Assembly (NCBI GenBank): GCA_007694185.1
Contig: RECD01000099.1
Span: forward strand, 1 to 56,527
Length of the DNA stretch: 56,527 bases
Direction of reading: 5' to 3'
Source of the DNA: Planctomycetaceae bacterium
Lineage (GTDB): Bacteria > Planctomycetota > Planctomycetia > Pirellulales > Pirellulaceae
Below are positions 42,401 to 51,058 of the stretch, one piece after another. A program made the translations under genes and the position numbers. Under the pieces are notes generated by a model, which worked only from the letters and a program-made list of their open reading frames with translations, was not told the DNA's origin and did no database searches. How positions within the stretch are numbered: the stretch's first letter is position 1; every line of letters begins with the position of its first letter.

Positions 42401-45229
42401 CAGACGGGCGGTCGCCGTATCGATATCCCACCGCTCCGTATCGGCCAGGGTTCTCAATTCGATCAGCCACTGGTTCCAGAGGTGACCTGCTTCCAATTGA
42501 TGGAACGCCCCTGCCAGATCCTCAAGGACCGCAGCGGGCGACCGCTCCTCGGGCGGTTCGTACCCTTCAACACGAAGTTGCTCGAGCACCCGCACCAACA
42601 GTCGGACGTCGGTCACGTAGCGCCGGTCAGCCTCGGGTCGGCGGAGGTTCATTTCGGCATCCCGCCGCAACCTGGCTTCCAACTCTTCCACACGGCCGGT
42701 CGCCGTCGGCCCGATCGGCCAAGCGGCGACACGAGACGAATCGTTCTCCGCAGCGAACTCACGTTGCACCGCTCGGATCGCCGGGGTGGTGAACCCGAAC
42801 CGCTCATGCAGACGGTTTTGGGATTCGACCAGCAGCGATGGCAAGCGGCCGTCCAGCATCCCGTAACGTCGTCGCCCGGCAATGTCGTTGGTCAGGTCGA
42901 GCGTCGCCCCGCGAACCCGCTGTTCACCGACCGCCGGATCGGACTGATCCGCCAACCGTTGCAGCCACCCCTCGATCCAACGCCGCAGGGCTTCCTGGTG
43001 GCTGCGGGTCGAATCGGGAACCGAGGCCCGCCCCGCGTCGATCGACGTCAGCATTTCCTGAAACTGCTGGGCCGTGACGCGATGATAATTCCCGAAGGAC
43101 TCCCACAGGATCCCCGAATCGGGATCGACCAAGGGCTCCAGCGATTGGTGCATGCGGTCCATGTCGTCGGCCAGGATCACGCACAGCCGGTGGGCAGCCG
43201 TTTGGCGAGCAGCGGTCTCGATTTGAGCGGCTGCCTTGGCCAGCTCGCGAAGCGGGTCGGCGGGCGGGTCCGCCACCGCCGCGGCACGCGCTAGTTCCGC
43301 GTCGATCTCAGCCAACCCGCGGGCGAGCATCTCCAATTCGCCGGCCTCACTGTCATGCAACGCGTTGCGGTTCATCGAGAGGATCTGGTCCAGGGCGGCT
43401 TTGGCCTGCTGAGCCGACGGAACCGCAGGCGGCTCGGCTCGATCCGGTTCGGTGGCCTCGGCGGAAGGCTCCAGACCCAGCCGTTCCAATTCACGACCGA
43501 CGCCGACCGACCAATCGGCGACCAACGAAACCAAAGTCGTCCAAGCCTTGAAATTGTCCCGCTTGCGAGCGTCAAAAGCCTGATCGCTGATCAGGAACTC
43601 GCGAACTTGCGATTCCCCCCGCTGCCCTTTCCGATCGATAGCGACCAGCCGCGTGCGGAGCAGGTCGCCGGGGCGCAGCGGTTGATCGGCTTCCGCCAGG
43701 GACGCCACGTCCCAAACCCAAGTCCGACGGTCGGCCGAATCGCCCCCGGGCGCTGTCGCTGTCGCGTTCGCGGTCGATGACAAAGCGGAGGGCTCCCGCG
43801 TCCAGGGACCTCGATTGATCGCCGTCTCCTGAAACGCCTCCTCGATCGGCATCTCATCTCGAAACTCCGCCGCCAACGCGAGCGAAGCCCGTGACGGGAT
43901 CAGCCGGCGACCCGGATTCCGTCCGGCGGCCGGCGAGTCGGATCGCGATGATCGGTCGACCGGATCGAGCCAGTCGATTTGGGGAGGCTGATCCGGGACC
44001 GGCACGAGATCGAATTGGGGGCTGAGCGAGTTATCGAAACCGGTCACCGCGTCTCGGGCCAGCACCTGATATCGGTCGGCGCGATTGACCTGCCATTGGC
44101 CGCTCCAAGCGGCCCCGTCGGCCTCCCCATCGTCGGTCATCGGGACCCGCACGTCTTCGTCGACCAGTCGCAACTCGGCGGCGACGACCGGCGCCGCGAA
44201 CCGGGCGGTGATCGTGACCCGGCTGCCCTCGAGCACCCGCAGATGCCCCTGCTCCGCGGCAACCGTCTCCGTCGGCAGACGCGTGTATTCCGGCGGTTCC
44301 ACCGCGAACCGGAACCCGGTGATTTGGGGGCGTGATTTCGGCTCCAAACGATGCCAAGCCGTGACCCCATCTCCGGCGAGCACACGATAGCGGATGACCG
44401 ATTCCGCGATCGGCAGATGGCAGACCAGTTCGGAGACATCCCCGTCAACGGCCTCTGACGAAGCCTCGGCATCAGAGGGACCCCAAGGCTTCATTTCGAT
44501 TTCGCCTTGGCGGCCCTCCTCCGATTCCCACTGCAGCCTCCCCGACTGAACCGGTCGACCTGAAGTCAGCACCCGGACCGGGGTCCATTCATTCGCCGGG
44601 ACCGTGGTCGAGGCGGGATCGGGCGAGCGGATTTCGAGCCGCGTCCGAGAAACTCGGTCCAGGTCGATCCCGGGAATGATCGCGCGGGCCAAGCGGGTCC
44701 CGTAGCGAAAATCGGGCACCCAAAGCAGCGAGCCGGCGACCACGAGCAAACAGGTCGCGGCGAGCAAGGGACGGCGGATCAGTCGCAGCGGCAACAGATC
44801 ACGAATCTCGATGCGACTCAGTCGAGACGCCACGTCCCGCTGCGCCGCCTCGATGAAGGCTCGCGAACCGGCGAACGAGCCGCGCGCCGAATCGGTAGCC
44901 AACTCCACCGCTGACAAAAGCCGATCCTTCAGTTCCGGCCGAGCCCCTTCGACGGCCAAGGCGGCCCGCCGGAGTGCCGCTCGCGTCGTCAGGCCGGGGA
45001 TGCTCAGGAACCCAAACAGCCCGATCGCCACGGCGTGCGTCGTCACGGTTAACAAAAACCGAGGGCCACGATCCAAGACCCACCAAGCGTCGACCGCCAT
45101 CAACCCCAGAATCGCCAGGATCCAAAAGGCGATCGCGACCGAGGCGGCGCGGAAAAGAATCATCCGACGCTGGCGACGGACGAACCGAGTCAAGCGATCA
45201 TCGATGATCGGATTTACCGAAGTGCTCAT
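39491..45229 (-). CDS. Giant membrane-anchored coiled-coil protein, 1912 aa
   Basis: 1912 residues; ATG 45229 lies 3 nt after the stop of the vWA gene. Three TM helices near the N-terminus (about 24-46, 58-79, 153-171) predict a long C-terminal part outside the cytoplasm. Residues about 190-430 look beta-rich (Ig-like; FAVEPPEYTRLPTE). About 560-1000 is helical, and about 1040-1720 is a very long Arg/Glu/Gln/Ala-rich coiled coil (LARELQEQ-like heptads). A Gln/Gly/Pro/Ala-rich disordered region (about 1750-1860) follows, then a short conserved-looking C-terminus (SPEFRSQIEAYFRAIAERG). Such proteins occur in planctomycete aerotolerance-like loci. It could span the periplasm as a structural rod. 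Confidence 0.88.
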   Translation of the reverse strand: MSTSVNPIIDDRLTRFVRRQRRMILFRAASVAIAFWILAILGLMAVDAWWVLDRGPRFLLTVTTHAVAIGLFGFLSIPGLTTRAALRRAALAVEGARPELKDRLLSAVELATDSARGSFAGSRAFIEAAQRDVASRLSRIEIRDLLPLRLIRRPLLAATCLLVVAGSLLWVPDFRYGTRLARAIIPGIDLDRVSRTRLEIRSPDPASTTVPANEWTPVRVLTSGRPVQSGRLQWESEEGRQGEIEMKPWGPSDAEASSEAVDGDVSELVCHLPIAESVIRYRVLAGDGVTAWHRLEPKSRPQITGFRFAVEPPEYTRLPTETVAAEQGHLRVLEGSRVTITARFAAPVVAAELRLVDEDVRVPMTDDGEADGAAWSGQWQVNRADRYQVLARDAVTGFDNSLSPQFDLVPVPDQPPQIDWLDPVDRSSRSDSPAAGRNPGRRLIPSRASLALAAEFRDEMPIEEAFQETAINRGPWTREPSALSSTANATATAPGGDSADRRTWVWDVASLAEADQPLRPGDLLRTRLVAIDRKGQRGESQVREFLISDQAFDARKRDNFKAWTTLVSLVADWSVGVGRELERLGLEPSAEATEPDRAEPPAVPSAQQAKAALDQILSMNRNALHDSEAGELEMLARGLAEIDAELARAAAVADPPADPLRELAKAAAQIETAARQTAAHRLCVILADDMDRMHQSLEPLVDPDSGILWESFGNYHRVTAQQFQEMLTSIDAGRASVPDSTRSHQEALRRWIEGWLQRLADQSDPAVGEQRVRGATLDLTNDIAGRRRYGMLDGRLPSLLVESQNRLHERFGFTTPAIRAVQREFAAENDSSRVAAWPIGPTATGRVEELEARLRRDAEMNLRRPEADRRYVTDVRLLVRVLEQLRVEGYEPPEERSPAAVLEDLAGAFHQLEAGHLWNQWLIELRTLADTERWDIDTATARLDAPRRWERLQRGLDHALTGLERAGIGWETRKPLHDAVRDREMSRISAAIVARRWQRIPAVSLADDLDDKHAELFDIGQSLVPLMASARRRLEAYLPDLSELARDTAQALRDAERQARQEPAVEPGEKDPREEAQKDAQALDELRQKIEEQAAALREGLIDEANTQDLTSDEGLERAREADIASRAIDRRMREAAEATREAVNQADQATDPPAARAAINAAADPLGEAARTLEQIASHYEDRARRAAGEAPGEGPSPLMQLQEELELQEQLDQEFARSQMLADAIQSDPREMLDRLAQELKRNEAMREELKRIAQRSIRDAQQTLQQQAQRERELRLELERQDPGLLDEKRRLEDAIRQAVDHTSAAQRSRLHTARQAIARLDQKTLSPPLNETAQRDRQRLEESIESLQQATQAASTIGSAEQELMNDLHSVAENLREQLAESTASLEAIADSVERLGGDPEAALPGDPRKVEQRDMQNLQRQARDTLAGAVRSRQNRVNQAAGQSEQQARNARGQTQQSERQLAEAEKQLQQRPDDPELGRRRDQAAARVEASQTREALAQEEATRRRAAADQAREDLAEIGRTPLPPLDSPRPAAELSESMLEQAAVDLAAQRDALAEAVARAAEAPELRATSESLDASALAQTQVQGEVARASENLSRAARHLERLEDQDHSRPIDEIAQSVAQVAEDSVARANRSLEEASEQAANQADFSAPAAVAAERLSVAEGAIAEQAEALAERLERMSRDTRADGRGDEADSQGDSANQLARTLDELDRSMTQSQRGQESQSPSPQPPGAGEQPSPAGQPNGDTDPSAVGQDAGGELAAGTQAETAEGGAQSASAQTNSPTLAAEARRQMQRLAMRRTLPGEQPSADGPNGPAGEEANAPGESADGQPGNAASSQAGLGNLGSEPDSFRLGTVDPRGGDWGRLRQLEAEDTGIQRRIEVSPEFRSQIEAYFRAIAERGREP

Positions 45230-45232
45230 GCG

Positions 45233-47644
45233 TCAAACCAATCCCGTTTTTTTTCGGAACCACCATTCGGCCGTCAACAGGCCGAGGACGGCGAAGAACC
45301 AGGGAAACGATTCTGCCAACGCGTACCGACGGGTTTCGATCCGCCCGTCGCTCAGCGGCTCGATCGCCTGCCACACCCGCTCCGCTTCGGTTTCGTCGGC
45401 GTAGACGCCACCCGAAGCGGTCGCCAACGAAACCAACAAATCGGCGTCTTGGGCGAGCCGGGACGATTCTCGATCGGGCGGGGCGACCACCAACAGCGAG
45501 GTTCGCACCGCCTGCGATGCCTGGTAACCGGCGGCTCGAAGCGAAACGTCGAAACTGCCGACCGGCAGCGGCGCGGTGCGGCCCTCGTAAATCCCGCGAT
45601 CCCCGTCGCTGCCACGCAACAACACGGTCTGGACCACCGCGCCCGAAGCGTCCTGCAAAACGGCCTCGACGATCACGTCCGACAAGGGCTTACCGGCAGC
45701 ATCGCGAAGCTGGGCGCGGATCGTCGCCGATTCCCCGACGGCGTACTGGGGCGAGCCGACTGCTAGAGCCACGTATTGATCACGAACCTCGAACGGTGGC
45801 TGCATGATCTCCTCCAACAGTTGGTTCCAGAACCGATTGTGGTAGCGGTCGGCGACGCGGTATCGCCATCGCCAGGTCTGATCAAACGGCAAGTAAACGA
45901 CTTGGCCTCCCCCAAACCGGCGGATCACCAGCGCGGGAAAGGGATCGGACGCTTCCCCCGGGATCGTTTCCAACCACACCTCGGCACCCGGCAAAGGTTC
46001 GACCGCCCGCAGTTCGGTCGGCGGCTGCAACCCCTCCCAGACCGCATTGGCGTCGGTCGGCCGGCCACCGCTAGCCGCTGCGGCGATGTCCGCCCTTTCC
46101 GACTCGACCCCGTCCGCCGCAGCCAGCTTGAGCGCCGTCTGTTCAGAACCGATCACGGTCGGCCGCAGCCCACGGACGCCGACCACCGCCGGGCGGTCAG
46201 ACCATTTGACCGGCAGCAGTTGCCCAGCCGGCGATCGGGCCAGCGACCGCAGACCATCGCGGTCGCCATCGACGAAGACGAGGGCGCCGCCTTGAGCGAC
46301 AAAGTCATTCAGCCGCTTCATATCCTCGCCGGAAAACGCATTCACACCACAATCACCCCAGATAACCGCGTCGTAGGCCGCCATCGACTGCGAGTCGGCA
46401 GGAAAGGAGCCTTCCAGCCTGTCCCGAACCACCGTGCCCGCCTCGGATCGCGGCGCCGCGATCACGGTCTCCACCTGCCAACTCGGGTCGCGGTCGAACA
46501 GGTTGAACAGGTAACGCGTCTCCCAACGGTTGCGAGAATCGACGAGCAGCAACCGGCGGCGACGAAGGTTCGCGGCGACGCGGAAATCGAGCCGATTGTT
46601 TCGCGCGTCGAACTGGCCTTCGATCGGGTCGATCGACACGCTCAGCGGCAACGTGACCCGAGTCCGTTCGAACCCGGTCGCTTCATCCGTCGCCCCAAGC
46701 CGTTCGATCAGCGGCGCGACAGGAAAATCGAAGGGGACCCGCCGCTGGGGAACCTGTTCGCTGGTCAGTGTCTGCTCCCAAACGACTTGATCGGCCAGCG
46801 TGATCTGCAAGCGAACCCGCTCGCCCGGATCCGCGAGATCCTTGAAAATCACCTGACCGCCGACACGACCGCCCGCCGACACGCTCGCGGGCGCGCTCAC
46901 CTCCAGGATGCCGACATCCCGAGGCTCTTGGAACCCGCCCAGACCGATGGCATGAACCGGCACGCCGGCATCCCCCGACAACCTCGCCCAGACCGCGGGC
47001 GGTGAGCCGGCATTGTGCTGGCCGTCGGACATCATCACCACGGCCGCCCGTTTTCCCGCCGATGGACCGTCGCCGCGCAGCAGCCTGGCAGCGATCGGGT
47101 CGCCCAAATTCGTGAACTGGCCGCCAGAGGAAGACCGCTCCTGGCTCCACGCCGCCAGCGGCGACTCCGGGATCGGCTGGTCCGAATTGGAATCCCAAAC
47201 GAGCCGTGCGTCATCTTCCGCCACCAGATGGACCGCTACGTGATGAGTCTGGCGAACCGCTTCGAGCCAACCCGGCTGACGGCCCTCGCCCGTCAGCAAG
47301 TCCCAAGAACGCTGTAGCCGTGTCCGCCCCGATCGACCCGCCGGCTCTTCGCCAATGACTTCGCCGGCAAGCTCGTCGGTGGCCAGCATACTGCCGCTGA
47401 AGTCTACAAAAACGTCGATCCGCGGCACGCTGCCGATCACCCGCTGCCAGCGAAACACGGGCCCGACCAACATCAGCAGGACCAGCGCGATCGCGGCGGC
47501 GCGAAGCAGCGGCAACCCCCAGGACCAGGGCCGATCGAGGTCACGGGTCTCGCGCCGATAGAACCACGCCACGGCCGACCCGACAGCCAAGGCGAGCAAC
47601 ACCGCCAGTGTCCAGGAGATTTCGCCTTGGGACTGCAGACGCAT
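45233..47644 (-). CDS. Membrane vWA protein with class I glutamine-amidotransferase-like domain
   Basis: 803 residues; AAGG lies 8 nt upstream of ATG 47644. Two N-terminal TM helices (about 10-29, 43-64) are followed by a von Willebrand A domain with an intact MIDAS start DFSGS (81-85) and MSDGQHNAG. A GATase1-like domain follows (LLLVDSRNRWETRYLF, YDAVIWGDCG, FVAQGGALVFVDG), then beta-rich segments and a C-terminal TM helix (about 780-800). This architecture belongs to the BatA/BatB-like envelope proteins common in planctomycetes. First gene of a tightly coupled four-gene operon; no MoxR or DUF58 genes are adjacent. Confidence 0.88.
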   Translation of the reverse strand: MRLQSQGEISWTLAVLLALAVGSAVAWFYRRETRDLDRPWSWGLPLLRAAAIALVLLMLVGPVFRWQRVIGSVPRIDVFVDFSGSMLATDELAGEVIGEEPAGRSGRTRLQRSWDLLTGEGRQPGWLEAVRQTHHVAVHLVAEDDARLVWDSNSDQPIPESPLAAWSQERSSSGGQFTNLGDPIAARLLRGDGPSAGKRAAVVMMSDGQHNAGSPPAVWARLSGDAGVPVHAIGLGGFQEPRDVGILEVSAPASVSAGGRVGGQVIFKDLADPGERVRLQITLADQVVWEQTLTSEQVPQRRVPFDFPVAPLIERLGATDEATGFERTRVTLPLSVSIDPIEGQFDARNNRLDFRVAANLRRRRLLLVDSRNRWETRYLFNLFDRDPSWQVETVIAAPRSEAGTVVRDRLEGSFPADSQSMAAYDAVIWGDCGVNAFSGEDMKRLNDFVAQGGALVFVDGDRDGLRSLARSPAGQLLPVKWSDRPAVVGVRGLRPTVIGSEQTALKLAAADGVESERADIAAAASGGRPTDANAVWEGLQPPTELRAVEPLPGAEVWLETIPGEASDPFPALVIRRFGGGQVVYLPFDQTWRWRYRVADRYHNRFWNQLLEEIMQPPFEVRDQYVALAVGSPQYAVGESATIRAQLRDAAGKPLSDVIVEAVLQDASGAVVQTVLLRGSDGDRGIYEGRTAPLPVGSFDVSLRAAGYQASQAVRTSLLVVAPPDRESSRLAQDADLLVSLATASGGVYADETEAERVWQAIEPLSDGRIETRRYALAESFPWFFAVLGLLTAEWWFRKKTGLV

Positions 47645-47819
47645 CGATCAGGCCTTGGCGGGACGGGTGGTCGGGAACCGGAAGGGGGAATTCTAACAAT
47701 CGTACTCAAGATGACGCTCCGGCTGTGACGATCAAGCGCAGGAGTAACGTTTATGCCGGCCCCCGGCTGTTGCCGGTCGGAGGGCTCGTGCAGGATGACA
47801 ACGGATTGAGGTTGCTGCC

Positions 47820-48836
47820 ATGTTGTCGAGCTTTCGAAATCGGTCCGCCGTGCGTCTCGTGATCACGTCCGCCTTCGCGCTGATCAGCCCCTTGGCTGCG
47901 TCGGCCCAGCGGCCGGTCGTGCCAGGCACCGGAACCGAAATCGTCGGGGTCTCGGACGATTTTGAAGATCCCAGTTGGGAATACATCCCGAATAACCCCA
48001 AGAGTACCGAAGACATCGACGAAAACCAGCGCTCACCGTTGGGCCGCAGCACGAATGGCCGCTGGTACGAAGGGGTCAAACGGGGCCATCCGGATATCGT
48101 CAAGCGGGTAGAAACGCCTTCCGGCGGGCTGCCCGGCAGCCAAGGGGCGTTGCTGCTCCGCAGCCGAGACACCGGAATCCCCGGGCGGCCGAGCGGACGG
48201 ATGCACCAGGATGATTTCGTTTGCAACGTGCAATACCGACTGAAACGGACCGTGCAAATCTCCGAAGTTCCCAGCGTGACGACTCGCGTTTTTCTGCCGC
48301 CGGTGGCCGAGTTCGAACCTCGTAGCGGCCCGCACTTCGGTTTCCGCTTGGCCCTCGAAACCACCGCGATGATCGAGCAGCGGATCGGCAACACCCCGAT
48401 CAAACGCAAGGCGAAAGGGAACGAGGTCTATTGGCCGGGAATGTTCATCGAGTTCGAAAGCAAGACTCAGAGCGGCAAAGAACACGACTACGCCTACTTA
48501 CGAATCCGCGGCAACAGCCAAGGGGGCGACTTTCGCGGGCCCCAAATCACCCAAACGGGCTGGTGGACACTCGGGATGTCGGTGACCCCGGACGGGATGG
48601 TTCACTACTACGCGGCGCCGGGCGTGGAAGAATTGACGGCCGATGCCTACATCACCAGCCAGTTCCCCTACAGCTACCGGGCGGAGCGATTCCGCACCTT
48701 TTTCTACAACGTCTGCAGTATCGATGACGGCAAGCAGTGGAGCACCGCGTTCATCGTCGACGACCCGAAGGTCTACACGCTGCGAAGTGGTGGCGGAAAT
48801 CAGATGGCATCCGGCAATCCCGGCAACCGTCGCTAA
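47820..48836 (+). CDS. Secreted protein of unknown function (planctomycete-type)
   Basis: 338 residues; GAGG lies 8 nt upstream of ATG 47820. A signal peptide ends near AAASAQ. The mature part starts with SDDFEDPSWEYIPN, a pattern seen at the start of concanavalin-like domains, and is rich in aromatic residues (GHWY-type patches, FRTFFYNVCSIDDG). It could be a beta-sandwich carbohydrate-binding protein, but no motif proves it. It is divergent from the vWA operon (175 bp apart) and convergent with the sulfatase. Confidence 0.7.
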   Translation: MLSSFRNRSAVRLVITSAFALISPLAASAQRPVVPGTGTEIVGVSDDFEDPSWEYIPNNPKSTEDIDENQRSPLGRSTNGRWYEGVKRGHPDIVKRVETPSGGLPGSQGALLLRSRDTGIPGRPSGRMHQDDFVCNVQYRLKRTVQISEVPSVTTRVFLPPVAEFEPRSGPHFGFRLALETTAMIEQRIGNTPIKRKAKGNEVYWPGMFIEFESKTQSGKEHDYAYLRIRGNSQGGDFRGPQITQTGWWTLGMSVTPDGMVHYYAAPGVEELTADAYITSQFPYSYRAERFRTFFYNVCSIDDGKQWSTAFIVDDPKVYTLRSGGGNQMASGNPGNRR

Positions 48837-48914
48837 ACCCGACCGGCGGCAGCCCCGACGCTAAATGCGATCCCAGGCATGGTGACCGCCACGAAGCTTC
48901 CAGCGTAAAGCAGG

Positions 48915-50459
48915 CTACCAGTTGTGGGGCTCGAGCGCAGCGGTCAACGCGGCGACGATCTCCGGGTGCAGGTGCGCAACGTTGCGGGTTTCCCCCGGGT
49001 CGTTGTCGTAATCGAATAGCTCGATCACCGGTTCGCTACCGCGTCTGCCGGCGGTTCGGATCAGTCGCCAGCGGTCATCCCGGATCGTCCGCGCGCCGCC
49101 GCTCCAAAAGCCGATCGCGGGTCGATCGGACGGACGGCCGGGTTGTTCAAGCCAGGGGCGAAGGCTTTTGCCTGACAGCCCCTCCGGGGTCGGCAAACCG
49201 GCGAGATCGACCAGCGTCGGAAACAGGTCAATCGTTTCGACCACCGCCTGACAGAGGCGACCATGCGAGGGCGGTTGCCCGGCGTCGATCGGGGCGGATC
49301 GGCGGCGCGACGCCGGGGCCCGGACCAGCAGCGGGCTGCGGAGCGCTTCCTCGTACAAACAGTGCTTTCCCCAGATCGCATGCTCGCCGAGCAAGAAGCC
49401 GTGATCTCCCCAGATCATCACCACGGTTTCGCCCTCCGGATCGGACCGGTCGAGCGATTCCAGCAGCCTACCCAATTGGTGATCCATGTAGCTGACCGAC
49501 GCCGCGTAGGCCCGCCGCAACTCTCGGGCATACTGTGCGTCATGATCGGGGTCGCGTCCGCCGTGTCCGTAATTCTTGCGGAACTCGCCGCTCGCATGCC
49601 AACCGGATGGCCAGTTCGGCTTCGCCGCGTTGGCCGGCGGATCAAAATCGTCCGGGTCATGGCGATCGAACCAAGCCCGCGGCGCGGCAAACGGAAGGTG
49701 GGGCTTGAAAAAACCGACGGCGAAGAACCAGGGAGCTGATGTCGCTCGCAAGTCCGCCAAGGTTTCGATCGCGGCGTCCGCGACCCAAGCGTCCGGGTAC
49801 AACGAATCGGGCCCTTCGAGTGCCTCGATCGGCGGGGAGACGCCGCGCGAGCGGGCACGACCCGCGGCAAAGCCGTGCATGATCGCCTCGGCGTGTGGCC
49901 ACGGGCCCGCAGGGATCGTGGCCCGATCCCAAGCGGCAGGCAATTCTTCGGGCAGAGCATCCCAATTCGAACCGGCGAGGTTGCCAGGATAATGGGTCAC
50001 CTTGCCGAGCGATCGGGTCTGATAACCGTGTCGTCGAAACCAAGCGGGCAGGCTTTCATCCCCCCACGAGGCATGGGTCTTCAGGATCGCATCGTTCGAC
50101 AGGTGAGCCGCGACCTCGGGATATCGGCCCCGCATCAACGCGGCACGCGAGGCACCGCAGGTCGGGACTTGGGTGTAATGCCGCGAAAACCCGACCGCGG
50201 TCTCGGCAAAGCGATCGAGCGCCGGGGTCTGCGCCCGGGACTCTCCCAAATAGCCGAGCTGGTTTCGCAAGTCATCGATGCAAATCAACAGCACGTTCGG
50301 TGGCCGCGACGCCTTCTCGGCCAATGCCGGACCCTCGGCGATCGCCAAATGGCCACCGCCCCAACCGAACGATAGGAGAACGATGACGGCGACTTTCGAC
50401 CGCAGGATGTCAGGGCGACCGCGGCCGGTACAGCGATCGGCCAGGTGGCAAAGTGGCAT
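48915..50459 (-). CDS. Sulfatase (iduronate-2-sulfatase-like)
   Basis: 514 residues; GAGGT lies 6 nt upstream of ATG 50459. An N-terminal hydrophobic signal (VIVLLSFGWGG) is followed by the sulfatase fold: PNVLLICIDDLRN metal site, CGASRAALMRGR formylglycine motif (Cys to be modified; Ala replaces the common Pro), KTHASWGDE, FFKPHLPF, and the second metal site WGDHGFLLGEH with WGKH. Class I sulfatases hydrolyse sulfate esters of polysaccharides such as those of algae; planctomycetes carry many. It needs a formylglycine-generating enzyme encoded elsewhere. The substrate cannot be told. Confidence 0.93.
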   Translation of the reverse strand: MPLCHLADRCTGRGRPDILRSKVAVIVLLSFGWGGGHLAIAEGPALAEKASRPPNVLLICIDDLRNQLGYLGESRAQTPALDRFAETAVGFSRHYTQVPTCGASRAALMRGRYPEVAAHLSNDAILKTHASWGDESLPAWFRRHGYQTRSLGKVTHYPGNLAGSNWDALPEELPAAWDRATIPAGPWPHAEAIMHGFAAGRARSRGVSPPIEALEGPDSLYPDAWVADAAIETLADLRATSAPWFFAVGFFKPHLPFAAPRAWFDRHDPDDFDPPANAAKPNWPSGWHASGEFRKNYGHGGRDPDHDAQYARELRRAYAASVSYMDHQLGRLLESLDRSDPEGETVVMIWGDHGFLLGEHAIWGKHCLYEEALRSPLLVRAPASRRRSAPIDAGQPPSHGRLCQAVVETIDLFPTLVDLAGLPTPEGLSGKSLRPWLEQPGRPSDRPAIGFWSGGARTIRDDRWRLIRTAGRRGSEPVIELFDYDNDPGETRNVAHLHPEIVAALTAALEPHNW

Positions 50460-50545
50460 GGCGAGACCTCGAAAAGACGACTCGGTCGATCGGCAAAACC
50501 GCCACCCCGCGAATCGCGGCGGAATGGGTTGCGTTAAAGTGATCG

Positions 50546-50553
50546 ATTATACT
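50546..50553. promoter_or_regulatory. Overlapping -10-like elements in the sulfatase/small-protein divergent region
   Basis: The 176-bp divergent gap contains TATACT on the plus strand (50548-50553) and a perfect TATAAT on the minus strand (50551-50546), overlapping. No good -35 element accompanies either at 16-18 bp, so the assignment is weak. Confidence 0.3.
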
Positions 50554-50635
50554 AAGCCAATGTCGTTCGGGTGGCCCGGTCATCGCGGGGCCCGAGGGGA
50601 TCGGAAACAACCGTTCGAGTGAATTTTCGAAGATC

Positions 50636-51007
50636 ATGAGCGACGTATCGGGTAACGCACTGACCGTTGTGGTCGGCCAGCTTGATGACCAATTGGCTCA
50701 CCTGTGGATGGTCCGAACCTTCATCAAGCATAGTGATGAAGCTCAGGATGACGAGGATTTGCGGGACATCGCCCGCGACCTCTACGATTACATCCTGGCA
50801 CTTGCCCCCGCCAAACTCGCCGAAGACGACGAGGCGTACATCAAGATGGCGCGGAAGAAATTCTCGAAGCTCCGGAAAGCGGCCGAGCTGTATGACGAGA
50901 TTCAGGTTGAAGTCAGTTCGCACACGAACTTCGAAATGGCGAACCGGTCGCTGAAGCTCGTCGTGGCCAGGATCGAGCAGATCCTGCAGGAACTCGGCTC
51001 GGCTTGA
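50636..51007 (+). CDS. Small helical conserved hypothetical protein
   Basis: 123 residues, almost entirely predicted helix and acidic in its first half (SDEAQDDEDLRDIARDLYDYI), with regular Leu/Ile/Val spacing that suggests a helical bundle. I believe it belongs to a planctomycete-wide family of unknown function, from memory only. No enzymatic motif is visible. It is convergent with the DUF1559 gene; a GC-rich inverted repeat CGGCGG/CCGCCG lies at 51011-51033 between them. Confidence 0.7.
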   Translation: MSDVSGNALTVVVGQLDDQLAHLWMVRTFIKHSDEAQDDEDLRDIARDLYDYILALAPAKLAEDDEAYIKMARKKFSKLRKAAELYDEIQVEVSSHTNFEMANRSLKLVVARIEQILQELGSA

Positions 51008-51058
51008 ACTCGGCGGAATGAATTCTGCCGCCGACCGAAGCCGCCAAGATCGCCCCGA

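Noticed and set aside
42167-43294. A 375-codon plus-strand frame antisense to the giant coiled-coil gene
   Set aside because: Shadow frame of a repetitive high-GC gene; no ribosome binding site or motif.
45776-47005. A 409-codon plus-strand frame antisense to the vWA gene
   Set aside because: Arg/Pro/His-rich composition, no domain, fully inside a recognised gene.
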